Assembly: GCF_021533195.1 (NCBI RefSeq)
Contig: NZ_JAJNKB010000004.1
Location: 248,001-312,000, forward strand
From: Portibacter marinus
GTDB lineage: Bacteria; Bacteroidota; Bacteroidia; Chitinophagales; Saprospiraceae
Direction of reading: 5' to 3'
Length of the DNA stretch: 64,000 nucleotides
Shown here: one piece after another, positions 1 to 9,458 of the stretch
Numbering within the stretch: the stretch's first letter is position 1
How the letters are laid out: each line of letters opens with the position of its first letter
Position numbers and translations under genes: made by a program
Notes under the pieces: generated by a model
Databases searched by the model: none
What the model saw: only the letters and a program-made list of their open reading frames with translations
Told to the model about the DNA's origin: nothing

Positions 1-1399
1 TCCATACCTCGTCATGCATTAAGCCAGTCGACGAATCGAAATAACTCGTCTTAGGAGTAAAACGATTGGCAATTAAAATCCCTTTTCCCACAGTTCCTAG
101 CCAAAGGGTTCCATCCTTCCTCTTTATACTTTCTAAGCGCTGGTTCACAGTAGTTAGATCTTTGCTTGTGCGTATCTTTTTAAATGAACTGACATCTTTG
201 TCTAGAATAAAAATATCATTAAGGCCTGTTACCCAGAAGTTCCCTTCATTATCTTCCAATATGGAATGGCCTGAATTATCATAGCCTTGTTCAGATGTAA
301 GGGTGGATATTTTTGTCTTATCACTTGAGATTCGAACTAACTTGGCTTCATCTGTATTTATCGCTTTGAAATAGGAGTAAAGGGATATCCATATGGAGCC
401 GCCCGAATCTTCAATTATATCAGAAACGCCAGAATGTCTATTTTGAATTCCGTCAATTGCTATATCCTTAATAGACTGCCTTTTCTGATCAATGAGCATT
501 AGACTGTCCCTTGACCCGAGCCACACATTGTGCTGACTGTCTTCGAAAAGTTTAGCAGCGAAATTATCAGTGTTCTTTATCTTTCGAAAATTTTCGAGCT
601 CAGGATCGATGGTGTAGAAGCCATCGCCCCATGTAGCTATATAAATCATTCCTTCATGATCACACATGACATCTCCACCAAACAAATTTTCGTCTTTGCG
701 GGCAATCTTATATTCAACGTTGCTTTCAAAATCCAACATATATATTCCACTATTTCCTGCTGCTAACCATAACCTTCCCTTCTTATCAGAAGCCATTCCG
801 AATATTGCATTATAGTTATAGATGGAAGCATTTTCACCCTCGTATAGATATAAGCCTGACGGAGTTGCAGTATTTCCTGCGCCTACCCATAATGATCCAT
901 CTTCATTCTCCAGAAAGCTTAAATACCTGTTGGTGCTCAATCCTATATCTGTAGTCAGTTGTAGTAAATTCGCGTTAGCCTCCTCCAAGATAGAAGGAGT
1001 TGGCATCTTTATAATTTCGGGCTTTTTGATGGGTGATTGAGTGATTGTATAGGGTACAGAATCAAATTCTAAAGGCGCTTCACTGAAACCATCCCAGTTC
1101 AGATCCTCGATAAGCATTGGTTTTTTCAAGGGTCTGAATTGGTTTAAATCAAAAGGTTGACTTGGTAAGGCATCTACATTCAAAGGATAGGTCACTGGGG
1201 TCAGCAGAGTATCATCCGCTATGGTTTCCCACTCGAAAGGCTCAGGATCTGTAAACTTAAGCGGAATGGTTTCGGGAATCTTGTAGTTACCGACCTTGGT
1301 TTCTGTTGCAGATACGCTGGTTTTCTGACAGGAAAAAAACAACAAACAACTTGCTAAAATTGCTATCTGTATAAAACCAAACTGATTTTTGATTGTCAT
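1..1399 (-). CDS. Two-component regulator propeller sensor, 5' part (runs off the left edge)
   Basis: The reading frame opens with an ATG at 1399 and stays open to base 1, so about 466 N-terminal residues are visible and the C-terminus lies outside. The start reads as a lipoprotein signal: a hydrophobic stretch followed by LFFSC, with the Cys near residue 25. After a Pro-rich linker come repeats of the Reg_prop type, with signatures such as EDGSLWVGAG, GRLWLAAGNSG, HNVWLGSRD, GGSIWISL, GNFWVTGLND and GTLWLGTVG, which form periplasmic beta-propellers. In Bacteroidota such propellers are usually followed by a Y_Y_Y domain, a membrane segment and a kinase or DNA-binding output; that part cannot be checked here. 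A lipid-anchored N-terminus would be unusual for a hybrid kinase, so a membrane-anchored sensor without a kinase is also possible. Confidence 0.85.
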   Translation of the reverse strand, partial: MTIKNQFGFIQIAILASCLLFFSCQKTSVSATETKVGNYKIPETIPLKFTDPEPFEWETIADDTLLTPVTYPLNVDALPSQPFDLNQFRPLKKPMLIEDLNWDGFSEAPLEFDSVPYTITQSPIKKPEIIKMPTPSILEEANANLLQLTTDIGLSTNRYLSFLENEDGSLWVGAGNTATPSGLYLYEGENASIYNYNAIFGMASDKKGRLWLAAGNSGIYMLDFESNVEYKIARKDENLFGGDVMCDHEGMIYIATWGDGFYTIDPELENFRKIKNTDNFAAKLFEDSQHNVWLGSRDSLMLIDQKRQSIKDIAIDGIQNRHSGVSDIIEDSGGSIWISLYSYFKAINTDEAKLVRISSDKTKISTLTSEQGYDNSGHSILEDNEGNFWVTGLNDIFILDKDVSSFKKIRTSKDLTTVNQRLESIKRKDGTLWLGTVGKGILIANRFTPKTSYFDSSTGLMHDEVW

Positions 1400-1969
1400 T
1401 TTGCTTAGGTTTTGGGGCTTGATATCGGTACATTGGATTGATAATTGATTTTTCTGAACTTTTAATCTTCTGCTCTTGCTCGCTTGTATGGCTAATTCGA
1501 CTTTCGCATAAAGTAGCAAATTTTTAGATTGATCATCGGCAAGCAGACGTTTGAATAAACTTCGAAAGAATAGCATCATTAGGTTTGAGGTTATCAACAT
1601 CCAATATAATTCAATAACATCTTATTTTTGAAATAAAGCATTCATTTGTTTTATCTCGATCTTAAGGCCAATGTGGACGTGGTGATGAATCCATTTTTAC
1701 TTATTCTTGAAAGTCAAGCAGTTAAATCTTATTTGGCTGGGAAGATACATGGTCATTATTTCATTTATATCAGATATACCCATAGTGTATGTGCTCGAGA
1801 TGCTCAATTCTGCAAATGTAAGAGTCGCACATTAAAGATAGTCAAGCTTAAGGATAACACTTAGTGTCATTTGTACACCAACTATTCCCTCTAGCATTTC
1901 GTAGAAAAAATCATCTTCACGACAACAAAGAAGGATTAGTTAAGTTATATTTATAGTACAGCTAACCCA
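1400..1969. other. Intergenic region, 570 bp, no supported gene
   Basis: This region separates the divergent sensor gene (minus) and the OmpA-like gene (plus). A 72-codon frame at 1646-1864 starts only at TTG, matches no family I recognise and has no upstream promoter motif, so I do not call it. I see no tRNA, strong hairpin or clear TAnnTTTG promoter on either strand. Confidence 0.5.
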
Positions 1970-1975
1970 TTGACA

Positions 1976-2410
1976 ATGAAAAGAATCTACCTTCTTGTGT
2001 TTTCTTTTTTGATTTTAGGCCAATGTTACCTTCATGGCCAGGACAAGCACCTGGGTGATTCTGAAAAACCTTACTTAATCAAATCTATTTTTTTCGGAGG
2101 GGGTTCCTATTATATAGACGAAGAACAAAGAGATGGCGTCTTCGAATTCTTAAATAGTGTGCTTCTAGAGAACTACGAAATTCATATTCACTCTCATACT
2201 GATAACATTGGTAGTAGAAAATTCAATGAATGGCTCTCACAAATGAGATCCGGGGCGTCTTATGAAATGTTGGAAGAAGGTGGTTACTTAATGGACAACA
2301 TTTTTATTAAAGATCATGGTTTTGACAATCCGGAGTTTGACAACACCACCTGGGAGGGTCGCGCTAAAAATCGCAGGGTAGATATCGTTTTATGGCCATT
2401 GCCCTTGTAA
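1976..2410 (+). CDS. Small secreted OmpA-like domain protein
   Basis: The protein is 144 aa from the ATG at 1976; a TTG two codons upstream also keeps the frame open but is less likely. Residues 1 to about 21 are a signal peptide ending near YLHGQ. The rest resembles an OmpA/MotB C-terminal peptidoglycan-binding domain: a beta strand leading to HSHTDNIGS, an N.WLS...R helix where OmpA has NxxLSxxRA, a Gly-rich turn, and a closing NRRVDIVLWP strand equivalent to the family's NRRVEI. It lacks the lipobox and the N-terminal beta-barrel or TPR part of larger OmpA proteins, so it is a stand-alone domain in the periplasm or at the outer membrane. Its link to the downstream operon (57-bp gap) is uncertain. 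Confidence 0.75.
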   Translation: MKRIYLLVFSFLILGQCYLHGQDKHLGDSEKPYLIKSIFFGGGSYYIDEEQRDGVFEFLNSVLLENYEIHIHSHTDNIGSRKFNEWLSQMRSGASYEMLEEGGYLMDNIFIKDHGFDNPEFDNTTWEGRAKNRRVDIVLWPLPL

Positions 2411-2467
2411 CTTAAGTTTTATTTCCATCCAAGCAGATTATTTCTATTTTAGTGAAAAATCTGGCTC

Positions 2468-4276
2468 GTGCGAGGATTCATTTACTTTCTCATTATTGTC
2501 TTTTTCAATTGTACTAACGCGGATGACCAACTGTCTGATGACTTTGATTTAATAATTATTGGTGGAGGTGCCAGCGGCATTTCAGCTGGACTTCATGCTT
2601 CCAGAAACGGCGTTCGCACCTTGATATTAGAAGAGACCGAATGGCTAGGTGGTATGCTCACTGCAGCTGGTGTTTCAGCAATAGACGGTAATCACAATTT
2701 GCCATCTGGAATATGGGGAGAGTTCCGGGACAGTTTAATTGCAAGATATGGGAGTCAGTCAGCATTGTCAACTGGGTGGGTCAGTCACACTTTATTTGAA
2801 CCATCGATAGCCCAGGAAATATTCAGTAACATGGTTTCTAAATCTACAGATCTGGAGGTTAATAGAAACACTGCAGTACAATCAGTCAAGTTCGAAAATG
2901 GTCGATGGCACATCAAAACCGCAGATAGAGCTTTTAGTAGCAGAATTTTAATCGATGCAACGGAATTGGGTGACATCGCTGCTATGGTTGGTATCCCTTA
3001 TGATATCGGAATGACGGACGGATCAGATGAACCACAAGGACCATCCGAGTCTAATGACATCATTCAGGATCTGACGTGGGTTGCAACACTCGAAGATTAT
3101 GGGCCGGATGCCGATATGACCATTGAAAAACCTGCGAATTATTCTGCGGAGGAGTTTGCCTGTGCCTGCAATACTGGAAATCTTGAAATTGAGGCTGTTG
3201 ATTGTGAAAAAATGCTGGAGTACGGAAAGCTGCCTAACGGTAAGTACATGATCAATTGGCCAAATTGTGGGAATGACACATATTTGAATGTGATCGAAAT
3301 GACAGCTCAAGAACGGGTAGCTCAATTGGAAGAGGCCAAAGCAATGACTCGTCGATTTGTTTATTACATCCAAAATGAATTGGGTTTTCGCCATCTGGGA
3401 TTGTCCAAAGAGGAATACCCCACGGAAGATAATCTGGCCATCATCCCTTATCATCGTGAATCCAGGCGAATAAGAGGAGAGGTAAGATTATTAAGTACTC
3501 ACCTGGCGAATCCATATCACTATAAGTTATATCGCACTGGTGTAGCGGTGGGAGATTATCCGATTGACCATCATCACGATAAAAACGAGGCAGCACCTGA
3601 AATCGATTTTATCGGTATAAAGATACCGGCATATTCCGTACCAATGGGCGTTCTGATTCCTGATGAGGTCGATAATTTCATCGTTGCTGAAAAGAGTATA
3701 TCTGTTTCAAATATCGTGAATGGAGCAACCAGGTTGCAGCCAGTGGTATTGGGGATAGGACAAGCGGCTGGGGCCATCGCCACTATCGCTGTTCAACAAG
3801 ATAAATCGACCAAAGAAGTGGCTATTCGAGATGTTCAGCAAAGTCTGCTTGATGCCAGAGCATACTTGATGCCATTTATGGATGTAGACAGAAATGATGA
3901 AGATTTCGAAGTGCTCCAGAAAGCAGGTGCTACGGGTTTGTTGCAGGGTACTGGAAAACCGTATAAATGGGCTAATCAGATGTGGATTTATCCGGATTCT
4001 CTCATGAAAAGTTCAGATCTTCAAAAAGTGGGAGAGGATTTTGATCTCCAAATCGGTAATGCAGAAAAAGAATATGTTACTGTTCCATACCTCTTAACAT
4101 TTATATCTGGCTTCAATAAATCTTCTACCGGACTTCAGGAAATCAGGAGTGAGATCAATAATCTGACAAGTGAGGAGGGATATATTTCAAGACGAAATGT
4201 TGCCAAAACCGTTATCGAACATACTGATTTATTCAATCAGCCCGTGAATTATAACGGTGAATTCGTCAAGAAATGA
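2468..4276 (+). CDS. FAD-dependent oxidoreductase (FAD_oxidored, PF12831-like), exported
   Basis: The protein is 602 aa from a GTG start. The first about 18 residues are hydrophobic and end in FFNC, a possible lipobox, which suggests export and lipidation. An ADP-binding Rossmann motif follows (IIIGGGASGISAG, about residues 29-41), then the GGMLTAAGVSAIDG segment typical of the FAD_oxidored family, and a second flavin-contact region rich in Gly and Ala near NGATRLQPVVLGIGQAAGA. Family members are often labelled xanthan lyase without evidence of lyase activity. It is the first gene of a tight operon; its stop overlaps the start of the SSS symporter by 4 bp (ATGA). The substrate is unknown; oxidation of a sugar or sugar derivative before uptake fits the context. 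Confidence 0.85.
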   Translation: MRGFIYFLIIVFFNCTNADDQLSDDFDLIIIGGGASGISAGLHASRNGVRTLILEETEWLGGMLTAAGVSAIDGNHNLPSGIWGEFRDSLIARYGSQSALSTGWVSHTLFEPSIAQEIFSNMVSKSTDLEVNRNTAVQSVKFENGRWHIKTADRAFSSRILIDATELGDIAAMVGIPYDIGMTDGSDEPQGPSESNDIIQDLTWVATLEDYGPDADMTIEKPANYSAEEFACACNTGNLEIEAVDCEKMLEYGKLPNGKYMINWPNCGNDTYLNVIEMTAQERVAQLEEAKAMTRRFVYYIQNELGFRHLGLSKEEYPTEDNLAIIPYHRESRRIRGEVRLLSTHLANPYHYKLYRTGVAVGDYPIDHHHDKNEAAPEIDFIGIKIPAYSVPMGVLIPDEVDNFIVAEKSISVSNIVNGATRLQPVVLGIGQAAGAIATIAVQQDKSTKEVAIRDVQQSLLDARAYLMPFMDVDRNDEDFEVLQKAGATGLLQGTGKPYKWANQMWIYPDSLMKSSDLQKVGEDFDLQIGNAEKEYVTVPYLLTFISGFNKSSTGLQEIRSEINNLTSEEGYISRRNVAKTVIEHTDLFNQPVNYNGEFVKK

Positions 4277-6114
4277 ATATTCATCCGATTGATATCACCA
4301 TCATTGTCATTTACCTTGTGGGTATTGTACTTCTGGGACTATACCTTTCTAAGCAAGCCAATAAAAATCTCCAAACTTATTTTCTAGGAGGCAATAAGAT
4401 CAAGTGGTATTACCTCGGGCTTAGTAATGCGTCTGGAATGTTCGACATCTCTGGTACCATGTGGACCGTTGCCATTTTATTCATTTACGGGCTAAAAAGT
4501 GTGTGGTTGCCGTGGTTATGGCCTGTCTGGAACCAAGTCTTCATTTTTGTTTACCTGGCCATTTGGTTGAGAAGATCGGATGCACTTACTGGCGCAGAAT
4601 GGATTACATTTCGGTTTGGTGACGGCAAAGGAGCTAAACTTTCACATATTATCATCGTAATTTTTGCGGTCATCAGTGTCCTTGGATTCATTGCTTATTT
4701 TTTCGAAGGCATTGGTAAATACTGTACTGCCATTCTTCCTTACGATCTAAGTTTTTCCATTGCTAATTGGGAAATAAGTTCTGAGCGTGCTTATGCATTA
4801 TTGATCTGCGGTTTGACTACGCTTTATACCGTTAAAGGAGGAATGTATAGTGTAGTGGCGACTGAAGTACTGCAGTTTGTCATCATGACCATTTCCTGCC
4901 TCATTATTGGCTTTATCGCTTATCACTCCATTTCTGTTGAGCAAATTAATGCGGCCATTCCTCCCGGTTGGGAAAATCTGGGGTTCAATTGGAAATTAGA
5001 TCTGGATTGGACTTCTACTGCTCTTCCCATTGTGAACGACAAAATTGCTGAAGATGGCTTTACATTATTCGGCGCTTTATTCATGATGATGTTGTTCAAA
5101 GGTATTTTTGCTTCCATTGCCGGGCCGGTCCCCAGTTACGATATGCAGCGAGTATTATCTGCCAGGAAACCCTCTGAAGCTGCCAAGATGAGCTTTACAA
5201 CCATTTGGGTTATGAACATACCTAGATACTTGATGATCGCGGGATTCACTTGCCTGGCCTTGGTTTTTCTGATGCCGGAATTGAATGCCGACGGTGCTGC
5301 TGTAGATTTTGAAAAAATACTTCCCTTGTCGATCAATAGATTTGTTCCTGTAGGTGTGAAAGGACTTTTGCTTGCAGGTTTTCTTGCAGCCTTTATGGGC
5401 ACTTTCTCCGCTTTTATCAATGCGGCTCCAGCTTATTTGGTCAACGATCTATATAAAAAATACATCAATCCCTCTGCAAGTAATAAACGTCTGGTCAGAA
5501 TGAGTATGTGGAGCTCAATACTACTGGTTGTGATCGGGTTAATATTCGGGTTCAATGCATCATCATTAAATAAATTAACGCTATGGATCACCTCAGCCCT
5601 ATACGGCGGCTATGTCGCTGCCAATGTTTTAAAATGGATTTGGTGGCGATTTAACGGTTACGGCTATTTTGCGGGCATGCTCTTCGGATTGATTGCCTCT
5701 ACCATCAAGCTATTTGTATTTCCGGATATTGTAGACATCTACGTCTTCCCTATCATACTGGCTTTTGCGGTCACAGGTTGCCTCCTTGGAACCTACCTTT
5801 TTCCTCTGGACAATCTCGATGAGATCAAGAAGTTCTACAAAAAAACAAAACCTTGGGGATTCTGGGGTCCAATCAAAAGAGAAGTCATTAAAGAAGATCC
5901 GGAATGGACTCCAAACCAGGATTTGCCCCGCGATGCTTTTAACATCATCGTCGGGATCATTTGGCAATTAGCCCAAACCCTTATTCCGATATACCTGATG
6001 ATAAGAAAAAACTATCATCTTCTAATTTGGGTCATGATTTTGATAATGACCACATACCTACTCAAACGATATTGGTGGGATAGGTTGGATGAAGTAGATG
6101 AAGGATATAACTAA
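4273..6114 (+). CDS. Sodium:solute symporter (SSS family)
   Basis: This 613-aa inner-membrane protein has about 13-14 hydrophobic segments with the SSS family layout: the N-terminal IDITIIVIYLVGIVLLGLYL segment, a GGNKIKWYYLGLSNASG loop, and the LLAGFLAAFMGTFSAFINA segment containing the Na+-site Ser/Thr helix. The C-terminus carries an additional pair of helices after a charged loop with Pro and Trp residues. It is translationally coupled to the upstream oxidoreductase (4-bp overlap) and lies 6 bp before the DUF4434 gene. SSS transporters couple Na+ entry to uptake of sugars, sialic acid or other organics. The epimerase in the operon suggests an amino-sugar or related sugar, which is inference. 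Confidence 0.93.
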   Translation: MNIHPIDITIIVIYLVGIVLLGLYLSKQANKNLQTYFLGGNKIKWYYLGLSNASGMFDISGTMWTVAILFIYGLKSVWLPWLWPVWNQVFIFVYLAIWLRRSDALTGAEWITFRFGDGKGAKLSHIIIVIFAVISVLGFIAYFFEGIGKYCTAILPYDLSFSIANWEISSERAYALLICGLTTLYTVKGGMYSVVATEVLQFVIMTISCLIIGFIAYHSISVEQINAAIPPGWENLGFNWKLDLDWTSTALPIVNDKIAEDGFTLFGALFMMMLFKGIFASIAGPVPSYDMQRVLSARKPSEAAKMSFTTIWVMNIPRYLMIAGFTCLALVFLMPELNADGAAVDFEKILPLSINRFVPVGVKGLLLAGFLAAFMGTFSAFINAAPAYLVNDLYKKYINPSASNKRLVRMSMWSSILLVVIGLIFGFNASSLNKLTLWITSALYGGYVAANVLKWIWWRFNGYGYFAGMLFGLIASTIKLFVFPDIVDIYVFPIILAFAVTGCLLGTYLFPLDNLDEIKKFYKKTKPWGFWGPIKREVIKEDPEWTPNQDLPRDAFNIIVGIIWQLAQTLIPIYLMIRKNYHLLIWVMILIMTTYLLKRYWWDRLDEVDEGYN

Positions 6115-6120
6115 CTAAAG

Positions 6121-7050
6121 ATGAAGATTACAGGCACGTTTATAGATGAAATTTCACATGACATTCCGCACCAAAATTGGGGCAAAAGAGAATGGGATCA
6201 GGATTTCAGACACATGAAAGCCATCGGCATAGATACCGTAATTCTAATCAGGTCGGGTTATAAGAAAATGATCACTTACCCTTCTCCTTATTTAATCAAT
6301 CAGGGCTGCTATCGACCGCCTATTGATCTGGTAGATTTGTTTCTATCGCTTTCCGAAATTTACGGAATGTCTTTTTATTTCGGTCTTTACGACAGTGGAG
6401 AATATTGGTCTACCGGAGATATGACTCATGAAATCAAACACAACCAGTTCGTCATAGAAGAAGTATGGGAGGCGTACGGTCACTACCCATCCTTCAAAGG
6501 CTGGTATCTGAGTATGGAAATGAGCAGAAAAACAAAGGGTGCGGTTAACGCCATTCGTGAACTTGGAGTTCGATGTAAGAATGTGAGCAAAAACTTACCG
6601 ACACTTATTTCACCCTGGATCGATGGTAAAAAAGCAGTAATGGCTTCCCAATCGCATTTGACCAAAAGTGAAAGTGTAAGCTTAAAGCAACACGAACAGG
6701 AATGGACAGAAATTTTTGATGGGATTAAAGAGGGTGTAGACATTGTTGCTTTTCAGGACGGACACCTTGAATATGAAGAACTCTATGATTTTCTAATCAT
6801 CAATAAAAAACTGGCAGACAATCATGGCATAAAAAGCTGGACGAATTGCGAGTCGTTTGACAGAGATATGCCCATTAAATTTTTACCCATCAAATTTGAA
6901 AAGCTGAAATTAAAGTTAGAAGCCGCTCAAAAAGCCGGATATGATAAAGCCATCACCTTCGAATTTTCGCACTTTATGAGTCCACAATCCTCCTATACTT
7001 CAGCTCATCATTTATACAATAGATACAATGAATACATCTCCAAAACCTGA
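6121..7050 (+). CDS. DUF4434 TIM-barrel glycosidase-like protein
   Basis: The protein is 309 aa with no signal peptide, so it is probably cytoplasmic. The N-terminus (ITGTFIDEISHDIPHQNWG, then MKAIGIDTVILIRSGY) matches the DUF4434 pattern: a beta strand, then a helix that brings the chain to the next strand of an (alpha/beta)8 barrel. Acidic residues at strand ends (for example YLSMEMS, FQDGHLEYEE and WTNCESF) could be catalytic, but I cannot assign them. Its end overlaps the start of the epimerase gene by 23 bp, which points to coupled expression. It is unlike most DUF4434 proteins I know of in lacking an obvious export signal; the alternative is a non-enzymatic sugar-binding barrel. Confidence 0.75.
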   Translation: MKITGTFIDEISHDIPHQNWGKREWDQDFRHMKAIGIDTVILIRSGYKKMITYPSPYLINQGCYRPPIDLVDLFLSLSEIYGMSFYFGLYDSGEYWSTGDMTHEIKHNQFVIEEVWEAYGHYPSFKGWYLSMEMSRKTKGAVNAIRELGVRCKNVSKNLPTLISPWIDGKKAVMASQSHLTKSESVSLKQHEQEWTEIFDGIKEGVDIVAFQDGHLEYEELYDFLIINKKLADNHGIKSWTNCESFDRDMPIKFLPIKFEKLKLKLEAAQKAGYDKAITFEFSHFMSPQSSYTSAHHLYNRYNEYISKT

Positions 7051-8233
7051 TTCACTGAACTTTAAAAGTCTGGCTGCTGAATACAAGCACGAATTACTGG
7101 ATCAAGTGATTCCCTTTTGGGAAAAGCACAGCATTGATCATGAGTATGGCGGTTACTTTACTTGCCTGGATCGATATGGTCAAGTTTTTGACACCGACAA
7201 ATTTATTTGGCTGCAAGCAAGACAGGTGTATACTTTTGCCAAATTGTATCTGGAGGTAGAAGAAAAAAGCGAATGGTTGAAATGGGCCCAACATGGCGCA
7301 ACTTTTTTAATGAATCATGGTCGCAATGAAGCTGGTGAGTGGTACTTTGCTTTAGATCAAAAAGGTCAACCACAGGTACATGCTTATAACATATTTAGCG
7401 ATTGCTTTGCAGCACTTGCATTCGGAACCCTTTACAAAGCAGATTCAAAAGACATTTACAAGGAGATCGCAGTTCATACTTTTAACCAAATCCTTCAAAG
7501 ACAAAAGAATCCGAAGAAACACTACAATAAGCATCATCCTTTAGGCAGATCGATGCAAAACTTCGCCTTGCCCATGATTATTTCGAATTTATCGAAAGAA
7601 CTTTCACACATCATCGACGTCAAAACTGCCCGGTCTCTGGAAGAGGAAATCATCGAAACAGTAATGGAAAAGTTTTATAATCCTGAATTGGATTTGATCC
7701 TAGAAAATGTCGGCTCAGACGGATCATTTGTAGACTCATTTGAAGGCAGATTGATCAATCCCGGACACGCCATTGAAGCCATGTGGTTTATGATGGATCT
7801 TGGTAAAGCCCGTAACGATCTTCATTTGGTTCAAAGGGCATTTGACCGTGCCATAAGAATGATGGAGTACGGTTGGGATCATAAATACGGAGGTATTTTC
7901 TATTTTATGGACTGCCAGGGACACCCCACACAACAGTTGGAATGGGATCAAAAACTATGGTGGCCCCATCTTGAGGCACTGGTTTGCTTAGCAAAAGGAA
8001 TGGAATATTTAAATGACCAAAGGGCCAAAGAATGGTTCACTAAAATTCATCATTACACGTGGACTAGATTTAGAGATGAAGAGTATATGGAATGGTATGG
8101 ATACTTAAACAGACGAGGAGAATTGCTTTTAAATTTGAAAGGTGGAAAGTGGAAAGGCTGCTTTCATGTTCCCAGATCTCTCTTAATTATTGCGCAAAGT
8201 TTAGAGCAGTATATTACCCAAACAACAGCTTAA
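7028..8233 (+). CDS. N-acylglucosamine 2-epimerase (AGE/RenBP-like)
   Basis: The protein is 401 aa, the usual length for the family. It interconverts GlcNAc and ManNAc in well-studied relatives (renin-binding protein, cyanobacterial AGE) through an (alpha/alpha)6 barrel in the cytoplasm. Close family signatures are present along the whole chain: FWEKHSIDHEYGGYFTCLDR near the N-terminus, WLQARQVYTFAKLY, NPGHAIEAMWF (His about 247), PTQQLEWDQKLWWPHLEA, EWYGYLNRRGE and GCFHVPRSL (His about 380); the two His correspond to the catalytic pair. These resemble RenBP more than cellobiose 2-epimerases. It sits in the carbohydrate operon, overlapping DUF4434 and ending 1 bp before the GHL10 gene. Neither a sialic acid lyase nor a kinase is adjacent. 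Confidence 0.9.
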   Translation: MNTSPKPDSLNFKSLAAEYKHELLDQVIPFWEKHSIDHEYGGYFTCLDRYGQVFDTDKFIWLQARQVYTFAKLYLEVEEKSEWLKWAQHGATFLMNHGRNEAGEWYFALDQKGQPQVHAYNIFSDCFAALAFGTLYKADSKDIYKEIAVHTFNQILQRQKNPKKHYNKHHPLGRSMQNFALPMIISNLSKELSHIIDVKTARSLEEEIIETVMEKFYNPELDLILENVGSDGSFVDSFEGRLINPGHAIEAMWFMMDLGKARNDLHLVQRAFDRAIRMMEYGWDHKYGGIFYFMDCQGHPTQQLEWDQKLWWPHLEALVCLAKGMEYLNDQRAKEWFTKIHHYTWTRFRDEEYMEWYGYLNRRGELLLNLKGGKWKGCFHVPRSLLIIAQSLEQYITQTTA

Positions 8234-8234
8234 T

Positions 8235-9350
8235 ATGAGATACATTGTGATTATATTATCTTTCTTTTTTATGGGTTGTTCAAAGAAAACACCTCAGCAA
8301 ACCAGTGGGCCTACAGACCAGATCATTAAAGGGGTGTGGTTGACCAATGTTGCCAGTACTGCCCTTGATTCAAAAGAAAACATAGTCGAAGCGGTTACTA
8401 AATGCCACAAATTGGGATTTAACACCATATATATGGTGGTCTGGAATAAAAACAGGACCATGTTTAGGAGCAGTGTGGTTGAGAAAATCACCGGCGAGTT
8501 GATTGACCCCATTTACGGTAATCGCGACCCATTACAGGAGGTGTTAGAAGCAGCCAAGCCATTGGGTATTAAAGTAATTGCCTGGTTTGAATTTGGCTTT
8601 GCAAGTGCCCATGGAGATGCGTCGGGTGGTTTATTGATTAGAAAAAATCCGGATTGGGCGTCTCGCGATATCAATGGTAAGATTACAGAGAAAAATAATT
8701 TTTATTGGTTGAATGCTTTCCATCCTGAAGTTCAGAAATTTATGATAGAGCTCATATCTGAGGTTGTACAAAACTACGATGTGGATGGCATTCAGGGAGA
8801 TGATCGACTTCCTGCCCTACCCAGCAATGGAGGCTATGACGCTTATACCGTTTCACTTTATAAAGCGGATCACGACGGCCAACTCCCTCCGGATGATTAT
8901 TTAGATGAAGATTGGATTCATTGGAGAGCAGACAGATTAACTGATTTTTTAGCGAATTTGTCAAGTCACCTAAAGGCCATTGACCCTGACCTAATCATAT
9001 CGATGGCGCCCAGTATTTACCCTTGGAGTAAGACCAATTATCTGCAAGATTGGCCCACATGGCTTGAGAGAGGGTTAGTCGATGAAATTATACCCCAGAT
9101 TTACAGATACAACTTCAAAGCTTATCAACATGAACTGGACAAAATTGTTAATCATCAAATAGATGATCAAAATTTTAAAAGTTTTCGAGCAGGTATTCTG
9201 TTGAAGGTCAATAACTATATAGCATCAGAGTCATTGTTGGACTCTATAATCAATTACAATCGATCGAAAAATGTGCAGGGTGATGTCTACTTCTTTTACG
9301 AAGGTCTAAAATCTCACGAGGAATATTTTAGTCTCATTTATAGCAATTGA
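8235..9350 (+). CDS. GHL10/DUF187-type glycosyl hydrolase-like lipoprotein
   Basis: The protein is 371 aa. The N-terminal hydrophobic segment ends in FFMGC, a good lipobox, so it is probably a lipid-anchored envelope protein. The mature part begins with GVWLTNVASTALDSKENIVE and continues LGFNTIYMVVWNKN, DPLQEVLEAAKPLGIKVIAW and YDVDGIQGDDR, the characteristic blocks of the GHL10 (PF02638) TIM-barrel family. The aspartates in GIQGDDR are the likely active-site region. Some GHL10 members act on bacterial cell-wall or exopolysaccharide sugars, but many are untested. It is the last gene of the five-gene operon, and it could release the sugar that the symporter then imports. No strong terminator is obvious in the 108 bp before comM. 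Confidence 0.85.
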   Translation: MRYIVIILSFFFMGCSKKTPQQTSGPTDQIIKGVWLTNVASTALDSKENIVEAVTKCHKLGFNTIYMVVWNKNRTMFRSSVVEKITGELIDPIYGNRDPLQEVLEAAKPLGIKVIAWFEFGFASAHGDASGGLLIRKNPDWASRDINGKITEKNNFYWLNAFHPEVQKFMIELISEVVQNYDVDGIQGDDRLPALPSNGGYDAYTVSLYKADHDGQLPPDDYLDEDWIHWRADRLTDFLANLSSHLKAIDPDLIISMAPSIYPWSKTNYLQDWPTWLERGLVDEIIPQIYRYNFKAYQHELDKIVNHQIDDQNFKSFRAGILLKVNNYIASESLLDSIINYNRSKNVQGDVYFFYEGLKSHEEYFSLIYSN

Positions 9351-9458
9351 TCAACTCTAAAGAGGTGAAGTAATTACAATTATTCTATAAAATTTTCAAT
9401 TTATCGGTAACGGTAATTGTCTTTCTTACACTAATAGCCTTGAATAAACTTTTTAAGG

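Noticed and set aside
1646-1864. 72-codon frame between the sensor and the OmpA-like gene
   Set aside because: TTG start only, no promoter motif and no recognisable domain.
3023-3454. Antisense 143-codon frame inside the FAD oxidoreductase gene
   Set aside because: Shadow of the coding strand; no recognisable motif.
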